From Oxyruncus cristatus (Eukaryota > Chordata > Aves > Passeriformes > Cotingidae), in the NCBI GenBank assembly GCA_013399855.1, contig VXAY01005817.1, positions 285,423-349,422 of the forward strand: a DNA stretch of 64,000 nucleotides. The letters are read 5' to 3'. Below the pieces are notes generated by a model. It made no database searches, had not been told where the DNA came from, and was given only the letters and a program-made list of their open reading frames with translations. Shown one piece after another: positions 25,076-38,106 of this stretch. Within the stretch, counting starts at the first letter, position 1; each line of letters opens with the position of its first letter. Position numbers and translations under genes: made by a program.

Positions 25076-27914
25076 CTTGCTGTGCTTGTTTGATTTAGTC
25101 TGTCCATGCACACTGTTTCTCAGCAATGAATCTCTGCTGTACTTCATCAACAGAAGGTTATGATAATCTACATATCTGTACATATATTGCAGCGTATTGA
25201 TAAATGAGGCAACATTTCAAGAAGCATTGCTTATTTTAGCATCTCAGACACAATACGCTATAGTCAACAGTGGTCACTGTCTTCCTGGAAAACTATTTAT
25301 GTCAGACTGACAAGAGAACTGTAAGTCATTACACAGAAAGGAATTAAGTATAATTTTTAGTTTCTTGCTCTGTTTCCTCTTTTGGTAACACTTCCTGAGT
25401 TGTTACCACAGATTCTTTTTTCACAATTTGAGAAAGCTGTGGCACAGATACATTAAACCTCATTATAGCAGAAAAATCATCAGTTAATACAGATCTTTCT
25501 CATATATTTATTAGTTCCAGCTTCTTCATTATCAGTTGAGGTCAATGGATTGAACAAGTGGATCATATGACCCACTTAGAAAGCTTTTTATATTTCAAGC
25601 TCTTACACCTAATTTATCCTCAAACTCCCAATGAAATAGGCACAGTAATTAAGTATGATTATGCTAATCTTCCTAATTAGGTAGCAAGTGGCATCAATGT
25701 TAAATATATTCCATAAGTTTAAACACTGAATCAAAAGCAGGAATTCCTATCCTTCCACAGTGTTTGACTACAAGTTCATGGGCATCTGGGTACATACCTA
25801 CAGATTCACGGGGAGCTGGTTTGGCTTTTCTTTATGAAGAATATGTTTAGACATCAGGACTAAAAGAGTTAAACCTACAACACCATTAGTAACCCCTTAA
25901 CATGCTATGATTTGCTAGTCATGTGATACAGAACCCCTACGGGACTGTCCCACTCTTTCCTGCATCCAAACCATCCACCCTGTGCATTTCAAATCCACTA
26001 AAAAGTTTACCCCTGCATAAGCAAAATGCAAAAGACAGAGAAGTTTAAACATATCTACAAATCACTATGCAAAATGCATTCTTTCATTCGTACTAATTAT
26101 TCCAGTAGCCTTTTTTTCCTTTTTGTTTTTAACGTACTTATAAAAGTAAATACTAAAAGGCTTGCAACAGAGAGAGGAATTCCCTCACAGAAGCACAGCT
26201 TAAGTATCAGACTTTCTCCATTGAACATCGGGTCAAAGACATCATTAGCATAATTGCAGAACAGCCAGTGAAGCTTTCACAAATGCTAGCAACAGTGTAA
26301 AGGGCAGGTGCATTATTTATAAACTAATTTCCCCTGGTCCTGAAAAAAAGAGAATAATCATAAAGAGCTCATTTTTCCTCTTCTTTTTTCAATCATATCA
26401 GTTAAAATATCAGTTTACAGAGCACATAAAGTTCCATTTAGATCCAATGGAAATAGCAATCATTGCTTGCTCTCTTGGACTTTTACTCCCTGGTTTCTAT
26501 CATCCCATTAGTAGGTCTTGAAGCTAACCTATGTTTTCAGATTTGAGCTTTACAGGGAAACTCTTCTAATTCTCACATTGCTGAATTCTATGAGCTTGTG
26601 GCCTAATTCACACATCAGTCACATGTATCACAAAGATGAACATAGAAAAGTTTCTTTCTTTCTGAAGTCTAGGAAAAAGAGCATATCTAACATCTCAGTG
26701 AAGTGCAGACATAAAAAACCATTTTTCATAAAAGAAATGGCTATCCCATTTTCCAAAGTTCTATATTTTACTTTTAAATGAAGTTATGAGTTAGCCATTT
26801 GTTAAAGAAATGAACAATCAGGAAAAAAGTTCAGAGACATTTGGATCCATATTTGTTACTTAAGATATTTCAAACAATTCAAAAGAGATGAGTTACAAAG
26901 CTGAGTTGAAGATATAAATTCAAAAAAGCCTTCTCAATTTTAATGGCATATCCGAGAAAAATGGATCATGTTACTGTATTATACAATAAATGATGGAAAA
27001 AAATCAATTTTGATAGCATTATTAGTCTCACTTCCATGAAGACATCAACTTCCTCTATTAAGCCACATCAGTTAGAGATCAAAGAAGCTGAGCATTCACA
27101 CTACTGAACACCAAAACCCAAGGCAAGAATATTCAAACTCAGTTCCTGAAAGTCTTCATTCCATATGTGGCCAGCCTAGAAATGAGAGATTTAAATTGCA
27201 CATTTAGATAACACAAACAGATCTGCTTTCTTTGGGCGTAGGACAGGAGGAGGAGGAGAAGAAGAATTGAGTTTCTAATGGGTATCTCCTGGTAGTGGGA
27301 TGTATTCTCCCTCAACCCTGGGTTTCCCGTCCTCTTCTAGCAGAGGGGGTTCAGTCACCTGAGGGAGGTGGTGAGACTACTACCATACAGCTCTTGCCAC
27401 TGGGTGCCTGTGTCCCAGCATGAAAAGGAGAATGTTTTCCTTCGCTGCTCACTAGCTATCTTTAATGAATCGTGGAACAGAAGACAGGAGTTTGGCGTTA
27501 GGGCATTCAGAGGAATCAGCTCCATTGGTTTTGATACGATTAGGTTTGTCAATGATCTTTGTTTTTAAGGTCTAAATCACACACATCCCAATTTCTCTGT
27601 TGAGATCCTATTAATTATTTTTATCATGAGTCTTTGAGATAGAAATGTTATCCATACCTTTTTTCTCATGTGGAAAACCTTTGTTCACAGGCGAGATAGT
27701 GTAAGCAAGAAGCTCCTGGCCTTTGTTCTGTATTCAATCCTTTTCTATACCTACCTAATCTCTTTCAGAGGTATCTAACATGTGTCAGAGATAATTTTTA
27801 CCCATACTTCAGGAATACTTCTGAAGACAACATGGTCTTAGCTTTGGAATGTAGTAATTAAACAGACATGGATGGTATTTCAGAAACATCTCCTGAGGCC
27901 AGTATCCTTTCAGA

Positions 27915-28379
27915 CTGCCCTATAGGGCAGACATCCACCTGCAGCCCCTGGAGGGAACCCATGCTGAGGTGGGGAAAGTGTGTGAGGAGTCCTCCCACTA
28001 AGGAAGGAGCAGCAGAGACAATATGTGAAGAACTGACCATGATCCCTATACCTCGTTCCCCCACCTCCACTTCGGGGAGGAGGAAGAGACTTCAGGAGTG
28101 AAGTTGAAGGAAGAAGGATGTCTGTGTGTGCGTTTTTAAGATTTCATTTTTATTTCTCACTATCATCTTCTGATTTCACTGGTAATAAATCAAACTAATT
28201 TCCCCAAGTTGAGCCTGTTTTGCCTGTGATGGTAACCGGTGAGTGACTTCTCCCTGTCCTTATCCTGACCCATGAGCCTTCTGCTATAATTTCTTTCCAC
28301 TGACCAGCTGAGGAGGAGAGTGATAGAGCATTTTTTTGTGGGCACCTTGCGTCCAGCCAGGGTCAACCCTGTCAGCACA
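27915..28379 (+). mobile_element. ERVL-like LTR, 3' half
   Basis: From memory, the sequence follows the 3' half of a common songbird ERVL-type LTR. Landmarks in order are 'cctgcagcccctggaggga', 'gtgaggagtcctcccacta', 'ctcactatcatcttctga' before 'ggtaataaatcaaactaat', 'cctgtccttatcctgaccc', and the terminal 'gcgtccagccagggtcaac' ending in CA at about 28379. The 5' half is missing, and the break is near 27915. The reading frames on both strands here are by-products. It holds LTR sequence only, with no internal viral genes. The family assignment is from memory. The partner copy at 38107-38929 carries the other half. Confidence 0.8.
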
Positions 28380-30514
28380 ATACTGTATATACCAATCCAA
28401 TGGATGAGGTGGACAGTGGGTGGAGAAGAGTTTCTGCTAACAATACTACTTTTCTTCCCTTCACACAAATATACAGTGAGGAACTATTCGCCCATTAAAA
28501 AAAAAAAAAAAATCAAAAGGCCTACAATAATAAGAATTAATTTTATCCAAACAATTTTAACAACGGCAACTTCATCTTTACAATTATGTCTTCTACATTT
28601 CTCTCTTCTCAAAAATCTTGTAATTTAGGCACAACCATTCACTCAGACTCACCACTGGAAAAGAGAATGTACAGATTATTCTAATTAAGTTACCCAATAA
28701 TGCTAACAGTTAGTCATTTAGGTCACTGCTGTATAATAACTGTCATTCTTCTCATAAAACTATGAAACATACAGACATGGATAGAGCAACCACAGGTTAA
28801 GCAGGTCTGATGTTGGTTAATAAAATCTGAAAATAATAAAAAAAAATTCTCCATGCCATATTTATTTTGGCACAAAGATGCAGGAAAATTAGGCTGTGTA
28901 GGCTGTGTAGTTAGTGCCAAATTGGATAGATTTGAATGCTACTTCCAAAATGAGGTATGGAGTTTATGACAACCATCTGCTGAGATCTCTACCCAATCCT
29001 ATCCAAGTGAAATTGGAATACTGATCAAAACAGTTTCTTTGTAATACTGGAAAATTGTATTTATAAAATACTGTAGATTTTTTAACTACACTTGCATATT
29101 AAAATGTCTGCCTCCTCTTTATAAATTGTAGATGATAAGACATTTCTATGTGTAAGATTTTCGTTTCAGCTTTCTAGAATGTTGAAAGCCATAGACACCA
29201 AAACTGAGAGGAAGGCAGAGTTAGCTCTAAAATTAAAACTGAATGTGGCATGAGAGGCTCTGTATTATACGTCACACATGCCCAGTACACACTTAGTGCA
29301 TCAGGTGTCTCATAAAATGTCTCTGTTGGTGTTGCTCTCTTAAAACTGCAAAAAACATCAAAAGGAAACACTGCAGCTGAAGCAAGAGCTTCTCTGCTGG
29401 AGCCTCTGCCCTGGGAGTGTGAGATGAGGTTTGCTTGATGGAATTCAGAACCACATTTTGCCATTTCCCAGACGTCTACATGAATCATCAACCCATACAC
29501 TAGGAGATGAGAGGAATGAAGGCACAGTCCACTATTTCTGTTGTGCTAGTACAATCTGCAGGTAAGGATTTAAGAATTTAATATCCCCTAAGCTGAGGAC
29601 TACTCTCTGGGTATGTGTTTTAGCCTCAGGATTTAATGTTTAGCAACATTAGTTAAAAGCTAATTCTTACCCTTGTCAATGAGAATTTATTAAAATCCAT
29701 TTGACCAGAGAACTCCTGTACTCTGGTTTATGCCTTCAGGATTTTTTATATATTTATATTCAGTACTGAGGCCAGAGTGGAAGGATCAGCCCACCAACAT
29801 TCCTGGCTTCATGGTCCTGTTAGAGCTGCTTCTTCTATTCATTTGGGAAATATTTTCAATTACTCTAAGCTTGAAATAAAGCAAGTAGAATAATGGACTA
29901 CTATACAACTCTCATAGTTCTAAACAAGCAATTGGGGGAAAGCTCTCCCAACATGGCAGGTTTACAGAACACAAGTATGAGTAACATTCATCATACTAAA
30001 CTGAAAAAAGAAAAGTTGGATTTCTTCTTAATTTTCTCTAAATAGTTTAATAACTATGAATATGTTCAATGAATTCAAATTTATTTAGGAATTGTCAGAG
30101 AACAGAGCGAAGAAGTTACTCACTGACTCAAAGAACTGCATACCCCTGCAATTCATTCTTAAAATTACGTGACACAGCTCTCCCAAAGGGATTTCACAAG
30201 TGCCAGCAGTGTTTTGACAACACTGTAAATAAAAAAAGTACAGGATGACTTCTGTATGTTCTCTGTAGTCTTAAATGGCAGACGTAACAATTTTACATTA
30301 GTCGAAAATTACGAAAACAAATATTAATATACACTATATAAAACACACAGTAAATACTGAAAAGGATAAGATTGAGGTTTAAAAAATCATGACATAATTT
30401 GACCATGCATAAACTGAAAAAGGAACTGTAATACACCAAAATTCTCTCCCCCTCCTGCCCACCCCTCCAAACCAGGTAGCAGAGGGCAGCGCACTGAGCT
30501 AGCAGGAGTGAGGT
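28380..30514. other. Intron stretch, no gene recognised
   Basis: AT-rich intron after the partial LTR. It has an A tract at 28497-28513 and a 9-bp tandem duplication (ggctgtgta) at 28892-28909. The minus-strand reading frame at 29174-29500 (108 codons) has no recognised domain. Confidence 0.6.
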
Positions 30515-30640
30515 TTAACAAGTGAAGGAAAATATTTTACACAATAGGTAGAGAATTTCTGGAACTTGTTTCATGGAAACTTGCAGAGGCATTTGGTATT
30601 TGCAGATTAAAAGTGCGATAAGGTCATAACTGCTAAAATT
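30515..30640 (+). mobile_element. Possible very old CR1/L3-like LINE fragment
   Basis: The stretch 'gaggtttaacaagtgaagg', then 'tattttacacaataggtaga' and 'gaatttctggaacttgttt', then a Gly/Ala-like 'cagaggcatttggtattt', resembles the conserved 3' region of ancient CR1/L3-type LINEs (a 'ttcacacagagggtagtgaa' then 'tctggaac' pattern). It is badly decayed and both ends are unclear. A profile search would be needed to confirm it. Confidence 0.4.
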
Positions 30641-32671
30641 TGGAGTTGTCATTAATAGCTCTCTGCTGAAATCTGGACTGGTTTATTTCTTTCAGGATGC
30701 TGACAAAAATTCAAAACAGTAACTGAACACAGCAATAATTTTTGATTTGCATTTTTTTTGCTATTTTAATGTAACAACATGTTCACAAGCTCCAGACAAA
30801 AACAACACGAAAAATTTAATTTGTCTTATTTTGATTTTTTCCATATACTACTTTTATGATCCTTTTACAAGGCAGGCAGATTGTTTTCAAAAGAACAGTC
30901 AACACTGGCTGGGGAATAGAGACTACCTGCATTACTCTCTTCCATCTTTAAATCCTACAAAGTTCTAATTAGCCTGTTTACATTAGCTGTTTTCTATTGA
31001 AGGTAGAGTAATGGAAATCAGCAAAAACTCCAGCTTTCTGTGAGGTTTTCCTTCTTGACCACTGGAACTCCTCTATCAAGCTTTCAGAATTTTACATATC
31101 AATCACTGTGCTTTATCTTTTAAAGGCTTTTCTAATATTTCCCTTGATTTTTTTGGCAATCAACTCAATTGCTCAGAAGAGGCAGGACTTTGGAACACCA
31201 ACATGTGCTAACATCCAGCCGTGAGAAGAAGGAAAAAAATTGCAAAATGCTGTATTTCTACACTTTTTGCGTATGAACAAGAGTTAAATGTACAGTGGCC
31301 CTGAATGCAAAAAGCAATCAACAAGTGAAATTTGGGTTGGTTTATTTTAGTGATAAATTATGTGCACATAGCTAAAAGAAACATTTCAATTTTAAATTCT
31401 CTTGCATAGTTTGCTTGTAGAAACTGTCCAAAAGGATATGGGTACATGGCTAACCTTTAGCAGCTTAATTCCTGAAATTCTGGCTTTGCAACTTTGTCTT
31501 TTGGTATTCACATCTTCAAGCATTGTCATCAAACATTCAGTCAAAAGAAAATTAAGAAAAACATATTGTGCTTCATTGATCTTCAAAATATACCAGGGTA
31601 AATATGAGTTGAATGTTGATCCCTCACTTCTGAGGATGATACATGAAAATCCATAATCCTTGACCACAGTGTGTTGTTTTCAAGCTGGATTTTGTGTGTT
31701 ATTGAGAGTTCGAGGAACTGAAAAAAATTAGGCAAATCTTGAGAGCTGGGAAACCTCAAGAACAAACATGTTTTGATGAAAATACTTCATCTCAGCTTGA
31801 AGAGAGTGACAAGAGTGTGGTTCAGTTGTTTTCAAATTATGTGACAGTGCTGAAGGAGTACTCTAGAGAATTATTATTTTTTTTTAATATTGCCTACTCA
31901 ATACATCCCAAGTGGGTCTGACAGAAAAGTCACAGCATAAAAGACAGAAAATGAAAATTTCATTGTGACAGAGAAATTTTTCACTTGGGAAACATTTTCA
32001 AGCTTTTCCATTCGCAGTTGGCTGGAGAGAATTACATGTTATCAGAAACCTCTTATGATACTATACATTCTTAATGTTTTTAATATCTCCCCCAGTAAAA
32101 ACTGTGAAAGCAATCAAGCCACTGACATTTTCTTTCCTCTTTCACTACAACTTTTATCTGATGAAAACATAAACAGAGATACCTAGGCCACCCAGAAAAG
32201 AGAAAAAAGGCTCGTCGTCCTTTTTTTTCTTTTTTTTGTAAGCCTGTGTACTTCCTGATTGTTTTGGTTATTAGTTTTGCACAATAATGTACCTTTCTTA
32301 TGCTTTTAATATTTTGGAATTGATAGACTGGCTTTTTTCTGTGTTAATGTGGGGATTCTTCCTTGTGTATGGGGCTCCTGCTACTGACTTGCCTCAGCTT
32401 GGTTATGTACAGATTGCCACAAAAGATGATGCTAAAAATCGTTCATTAAAAAAGTGGAACAATCAGAGCTGCTGAAAGGAGCAGAGTTAACTCAGGCATC
32501 CAGGAGAGCTCATTCTGCCAGCCATGGCTTCCTGTTACCCATCATATTGTGAGAGACTTAATGGCTTAGACATCGTTAAATCACTTTAAGACTTCTGTCC
32601 ACTGTAGCAAACCTTGCAAAGAAGTAACTCCTCAGTGAAGCCCACCCCTCTTACTGCCTACTAATTTGGAC
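30641..32671. other. Intron stretch, no gene recognised
   Basis: AT-rich sequence. The overlapping frames at 31392-31667 (minus) and 31402-31656 (plus) are antisense to each other and unrecognised. There is a T-rich tract at 32220-32238. Nothing else was seen before the LTR at 32672. Confidence 0.6.
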
Positions 32672-32927
32672 TGTGACAGGAACTTGCGCTATGATAAAGT
32701 TGGTACTATTGTCCAATTATGGCAGGAGAAGAATGTATCCACAGGTATGAGTGACTGGAATGCCAAAACAATCAAGGTGCAAGCAAGTAACCTCCCAGGT
32801 GCTGAGGGTGTGCACACCTGGCACCTCAGGCCACTCGCTGGGTGTTGAACAAGGAAAGAGGCAAACCCTGACATAACAGGAAGCTGTAATGTCTTAGAAG
32901 GTGTCAAAAACCCCCAAAGTGTCCCTT

Positions 32928-32984
32928 GATCCAGTATTACATCCATGATCCAGTATTACATTCGTGATCCAGTATTACATTGTC
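32928..32984 (+). repeat. 19-bp tandem repeat, three copies, inside the LTR
   Basis: The unit gatccagtattacatycrt begins at 32928, 32947 and 32966. The copies differ only at the last four positions, and a decayed fourth start follows (tccagtgta). In LTRs such arrays often lie in the U3 enhancer region, so this may be the old enhancer repeat. That role is inference. Confidence 0.9.
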
Positions 32985-33060
32985 CAGTGTAAAATTCCCC
33001 ATCCTGGGGGAGGTACCAGGAGCATTTCTACATAACCTAACCATAATAAACACACTACGG

Positions 33061-33123
33061 ACTTCCCTCACCACCCCTGGACTTCTTCCCTCAACACACA
33101 GGCTTCTTCCCTCACCACCCTGA
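33061..33123 (+). repeat. 20-22-bp imperfect tandem repeat, three copies, inside the LTR
   Basis: Three head-to-tail units of the form acttccctcaccaccctgg lie at 33061-33080, 33081-33101 and 33102-33123. The second is the most diverged (tcaacacacag). They are part of the LTR at 32672-33406. Confidence 0.8.
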
Positions 33124-33318
33124 GCTTTCCCCGGCGGATCCAGACTGCATCCACCCCTTCGCAAGGCTGGGACTCTCACCACTGAGAAGACCACAAGAAG
33201 AGGACCAACTGGACACCATTGGAATCCATGGAGAGCTGATATTTTTTCCACTCAATCTGTCTCTGTGTCACACTCTTTCTGTCCCATCCCCTCTCTCTCT
33301 ACCTGACATTTACTGTTA

Positions 33319-33324
33319 AATAAA
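33319..33324 (+). terminator. AATAAA polyadenylation signal of the LTR
   Basis: The hexamer AATAAA lies about 80 bp before the LTR's 3' end, the expected place for the R-region signal. It is antisense to KHDRBS2, so it would not end that transcript. Whether it is used is unknown. Confidence 0.55.
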
Positions 33325-33406
33325 AAATCTGTACTGTTGACCAGCATATGGCCTGGTTTGCACCTTCATTCATCTTTCTAATTCTTTAAAGAACCTGATC
33401 ACAACA

Positions 33407-36400
33407 CACACACATCTAGGATTAAAAGTTGTGGGTTTATGTTCTACATCCTGAGACTATTTTGGAAACCCGGTTGTTGTGAATAATATACAAATGACAT
33501 ATGTGATTATGAACAGCCACTATGAAAACCTCTGTGTCGCAGAAAAGCTCTGTCTATGCATATTTATCATGTGCTGGCAGATTTAGGTCATTCCTCTGCC
33601 AAAACAGGGAGCGGGATGAATTCCTGCAATCACCTGTTCAGAACTGAAGACCAAGTTTGCTTGATTTTAAGCCTGTGTCAAGTAAGTAAGTGAGGGTAAC
33701 TGCGGTCATACAAGGCTTCAGGAAGGAACTCGGCATTTTTTGACAAGGCAGTGTAGGCAAGTTCAGGCAAATCATTTAAGATGTCATGACAAGGCATAGA
33801 AGATGTCTGGGTGCAGAACTGCATTCAGATATTTTAGTCCCAATTTAGAAGAAATCTACAGAACTTTGCTCTATACCTGTAATTGATTCACCTCTATCTC
33901 CTTTCCCAAATGTTCGTGTGTAGTCAAAATTTGAGATTATAATGAAAGTTGTTATAACCTTATAATTAGTAGACTTAGCTACATAACATCACAAAGGCAA
34001 CTCTACTCACAGTATAATCTAATCAAACAAATGAGCTTTCTTAGGCTTTTAATTTCAAGTGCTTCCACACCTCCCCATAACTACTATCATCTTGTTGAAT
34101 TTATGTGATGTGAAGTATCAGGGCCATGCGCTACTGGGAGGCAACTCAGCTTCATGGTTATTAGCAGGTCACAGACCCAGGAGCATCTGAGAAGTCCTCT
34201 GTCAACAAACCAAATCCTAACTTGAAGCAAACAGCATAGTGACTAAGTGCTGAACATAATCTCAATGTGTTTTGTGTGGCAGAGACCACACTTTTTTGGA
34301 CACATTCTCTGCATAACTCTGTGTCCAAACATACACAAAAATCTGGCCCCACACCACAGCTCACATGAATCTGCACAGATTTTTTGAGATCAGGAAGCAA
34401 TGGAAGATTTCACCAGTGAAAGGACTGACCTTGTGACTGCATCAAATCTGAATGAAACCTTCAGCATAAATCAGAACATACAAACACCTTTGTTGCCTTT
34501 ATGAATAACACCTTCTTGGCAAGTCCTGCAGAAATTACTTATTTCGGTGGCTCAACTGACTTTTAAGTCTGTAGCTACTACAACAAACACCCAAATTGAG
34601 ACATTCATTATCTAAGAATGCTATCCACAAATGAAAATTTAGGAAAATTATTTAATAACAACATGAAAACAGTTCTTTATTAATGAAGGCTGTACTAGTA
34701 TACTTCACTTAATCAGGACACAGATAATTAGAAAATCTAGTTAATTGGGACTTTTCCTAGGAAGCTGAATTAAACCAAATGAGTTTTGACTGGCAAGGGA
34801 CAATGGTTAATTGGGATGATAATTCCACTTAATTGGTATGCCTGCAGGCAGTTAAGTGGTCTGTGAGGCTCAGAGGCTAATAACAGCCTTTCTTTCCTCA
34901 ACAGACCTGTGCCCATCCAAAATCAGTAAACCAAAATGGTTTTAATGCCCCCGTGTACACACTAAGCACTGCTCAAAAGATCACTCTCTTCAAGAGGTCA
35001 CCATTGTAGGACTTCTAAGGAACTTGGTAGTGCTAAATTTTTCCAAATATGTTTCAACTCAGAGTAAGGAAATAAATGACCTAAATTTTTCCCTGGTGCT
35101 TGAATATTTTACCACCAAAGTTTGTCTCAGCCCTGAGATTCCCATATGGGAACACAATGTTGTGTGGGATAGCTCAAATGCCCAAACGGGAATGTTTATC
35201 TCAAAAAGTTCAAGTTTTGTTTTTCCTTGATGAAGATAGTATTTTGAGGCTCTCCCTGACCAAGAAATGAGTTTTCACATACCTTTAAGACAACATTTTT
35301 AAAGTCCATACTCCTTCAATTGGAGATTTTCATTTCAATTTTTCTGATACATAGATATTTCATCAGCATTAGCCTCATTTCTTTAAGAAAATAGTTGAAA
35401 ACCACACTTCTTATTATTTTCCCCTGACTATATCATAACACAATGCTTAATTTAAAATTAAAAAGGAAAAAAATAAGAAAAAATAAAGATAAAGGGTAAG
35501 TTAGGCAAGCATTAGCTTAAACTCTAGCTTTTCCTAGAACTTGGGAGCTAACAACAGAAAGTCAGAGAGAAAAATGTTAAATCAATGACCAAATATCTGA
35601 AAATGAATAGACTTCAATGTGCATTTATCCCACTGAAGAAAACAATGAAATTATTAAGAGTAAATGTTCAATATTTAACCAGTGTTAGACTCTAGTTAAA
35701 CAGACAATCCTAACCTCTTATTTGATTCACTAATAACTTGCTGCTGATACAAAGGTTTAAAATATCAACAACTGTAAACATCCCTATACATGAAGGGAAA
35801 CATTATTTTTACAATATCAATTTGTATAATTTGGACAATTCTGTATTGGCCCATCATCATCTACAAGATGTTTCCTACATCCCTTTGGTAAGTGCAGTCC
35901 TACAATTTGAGCCAGTGCATTAGTATGCTTCTGTCTGGCTCTGCCAGTTCAATATCTCAGTATTTTTAAAAAGGAATCATATAGAGTATTATGGAGTCTG
36001 GGGGGACGTCCACGTGGGGAGGGGGTTACACCTGTTTTCCTAATAAGTACCTTATTTCTTTGCAGGGACTTTTTCATGAAAGGAGGAAATAGGAGCCTTT
36101 TCTGAACCCGAAACATATGAACTTCATGAAAATGAAATGTCATTAGCAGCACTGTCAGAAATTTCCTGAGGATATAATCTCCAAATCATGCTTTTTAACT
36201 GGAAAAGAGACTGTTCAGTTGTTCAGTAATTTATATTTATGGCCTTACAATGTATAAATTCAACTAGCAATTTTACGAAAGGAGAATATACATAAGCAAA
36301 CACTACTAAAGTAATGAGAAAATAGAGTGCTTTTTTATTAATATCAATGCTTTATGGCAATACCAAGCTCCATCTTTTCTAACTTAACCTTGAAGAAAAT

Positions 36401-38106
36401 AAATTGCTTCTCTGATTTTAATTCAACAAATAACTCCCCACTAAAATATCTCATCCCTAAGATACCTAAAGGTTTGCAGGGAATCTTGTCTCCATCTTCA
36501 GATCTGTTCTTTGTAATGTTGATTGCTCCTTTGAGCTCAGTGAGAGCTTTTCAAATCATGAAGAAAATGTTGTAATAGAGCCCTGACTATTGGGCTGTTT
36601 ATCAGTGCTATGACATCTGCCCATGGACACACACGTTTGTCCCTTATTGATACACATAAAAATGGAAACACTTTCCTGCTATACACAGTCCATGGTAAGG
36701 TTCCAACACAAATGAAAGCAAGTCTTGCATTTCCCTGCAGCATAATCTCATGGTGTCAGTCTGTTAACACTGTTACTGGAGGAATTCGTACCTGATGGAA
36801 CTCTACAGTCACCAATTCCATCAAAAACTTAGGTATGATCCTAGGTAAAAATGTAATTTGGTCATTCTCCTTCTTGTCCAGTTTAACTTGCTTCCTACAA
36901 ACTACAACTATCACCAGACAGCTTTAAACTGCAGTATATTGCTTGGAATAACCTAATTTTCTTACTATTTTCCCCAGACTCAACAAAAGAAGTCAGAATT
37001 ACTATTGCAAAAATGCAGTGAGACCCTAGTTTGAGAAATCTTTCAAATCCTCTCTTTCTTCATAAAAGCAAAAGGCCTTTATGGAAGAACTGGGTTAGAA
37101 TAAATATATACGAAAACACAACAAAGATGATCAGTGAACTTCTGAAAAGACCTTGTAATCAAACTGTCATTCCCAGGAGGAGGAGACCCAGCTGAAGCAG
37201 TCCCAGCTGACTGACAAAGGCAGGCACAGTAAATCATAAGAGATTCATCTCTTGTTCTCCAAATCCATTTAATATTGATGTCTTTGGAAGGAAACAAAAA
37301 ATGCCATTTAGTGTCTTTTTCTCTGTTATCCAGTATTTTCTATCGTGTGTTTGATCTTTCCTGCCAACTGTGTTTATTCCTGACTCTTCCCCATCCCTGC
37401 TGTTCAACCCTCCCCTCCCGACTTCACTCAAGAAAATACAGCAATTACTGTGTGGGTTTGGGAGATTTATTTTTTATTCGGGAGGATTATTTTTTGGTTT
37501 TATTTGGAAATTTTGCAGCTAGGGCCAGTTATTTCTTAAACAACATGGAAAGTCTTCTCACAACATCTTTGCTGGTATTGTGACATTTTACATAGTTTTT
37601 CTAATAGCAATGAGCAAAAATTCAAATGGGAAATCAAGCCCTAGTTGCTCTGTTAATCTCAATGAAACTAAAGCTATTAATATTTTATCAAAAGTGTGAG
37701 CATGCTGTGATAATTAATCATAATTTCTCTTTGAAATAAAGAACATGCAAATCAATATATTAATGGCAGTGTGTAATTTTTAAATAGCATTTACCAGTTA
37801 TTGCATATGCACTCCTAGAAAATGCTCTCATCATACTTAAAATGAAAAATATAAAATAAACAAATAAAAAGAAGTATTGTTTTCGCATACACTTTGGAAT
37901 CAATTTTTTATAGCTATAATAATACAAATATTTACGGTGCACTTTATTTACAAATTACTTTTCTTGAAACTTTAAACAAAATTCAAGGCACCCAAATTTC
38001 TCATAGATGCTGCAACCACAAATAATATCTTTCTACTGCTATTCATCATTTTTTCTTAGTTCATTTAAATTAATTTAATTTAATTTATTCCCCTTGTTTA
38101 ACTTTC
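33407..38106. other. Intron stretch, no gene recognised
   Basis: It begins with a short CA run (to about 33412) beside the LTR and continues as AT-rich intron. An AATTT-type low-complexity run (attaatttaatttaattt) lies at about 38065-38090, just before the next LTR. The reading frames at 35949-36152, 36354-36575 and 37275-37583 show no domain. No retroelement was recognised. Confidence 0.6.

Larger units (their letters stand above)
16593..27914. other. Intron stretch, no gene recognised
   Basis: An 11-kb block with no CR1 or LTR that I can recognise. It contains TG/CA/TA simple repeats near 19268-19325 and 19755-19800, a (TCA)7 tract at 25055-25075, and a 14-bp tandem duplication at 22205-22232. 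The reading frames at 23210-23479 and 23503-23724 sit in a slightly GC-richer patch but match no family I know. A repeat-poor block this long may hold conserved non-coding sequence, which cannot be judged from one genome. Confidence 0.6.
32672..33406 (+). mobile_element. Apparently complete solo LTR of an endogenous retrovirus
   Basis: A 735-bp unit starts TGTGACAGGAAC and ends CCTGATCACAACA, so the ends are imperfect inverted repeats with TG...CA. Near the 3' end AATAAA at 33319-33324 is followed by a typical bird-LTR close (ggcctggtttgcaccttc, then 'aattctttaaagaacctg'). The middle is GC-richer than the surrounding intron and carries two arrays of short tandem repeats (32928-32984 and 33061-33123). 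No gag, pol or env sequence lies on either side, so it is either a solo LTR left by recombination or an isolated LTR. I could not see a convincing target-site duplication. The ERV class (ERVK or ERV1) is undecided. Confidence 0.75.
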
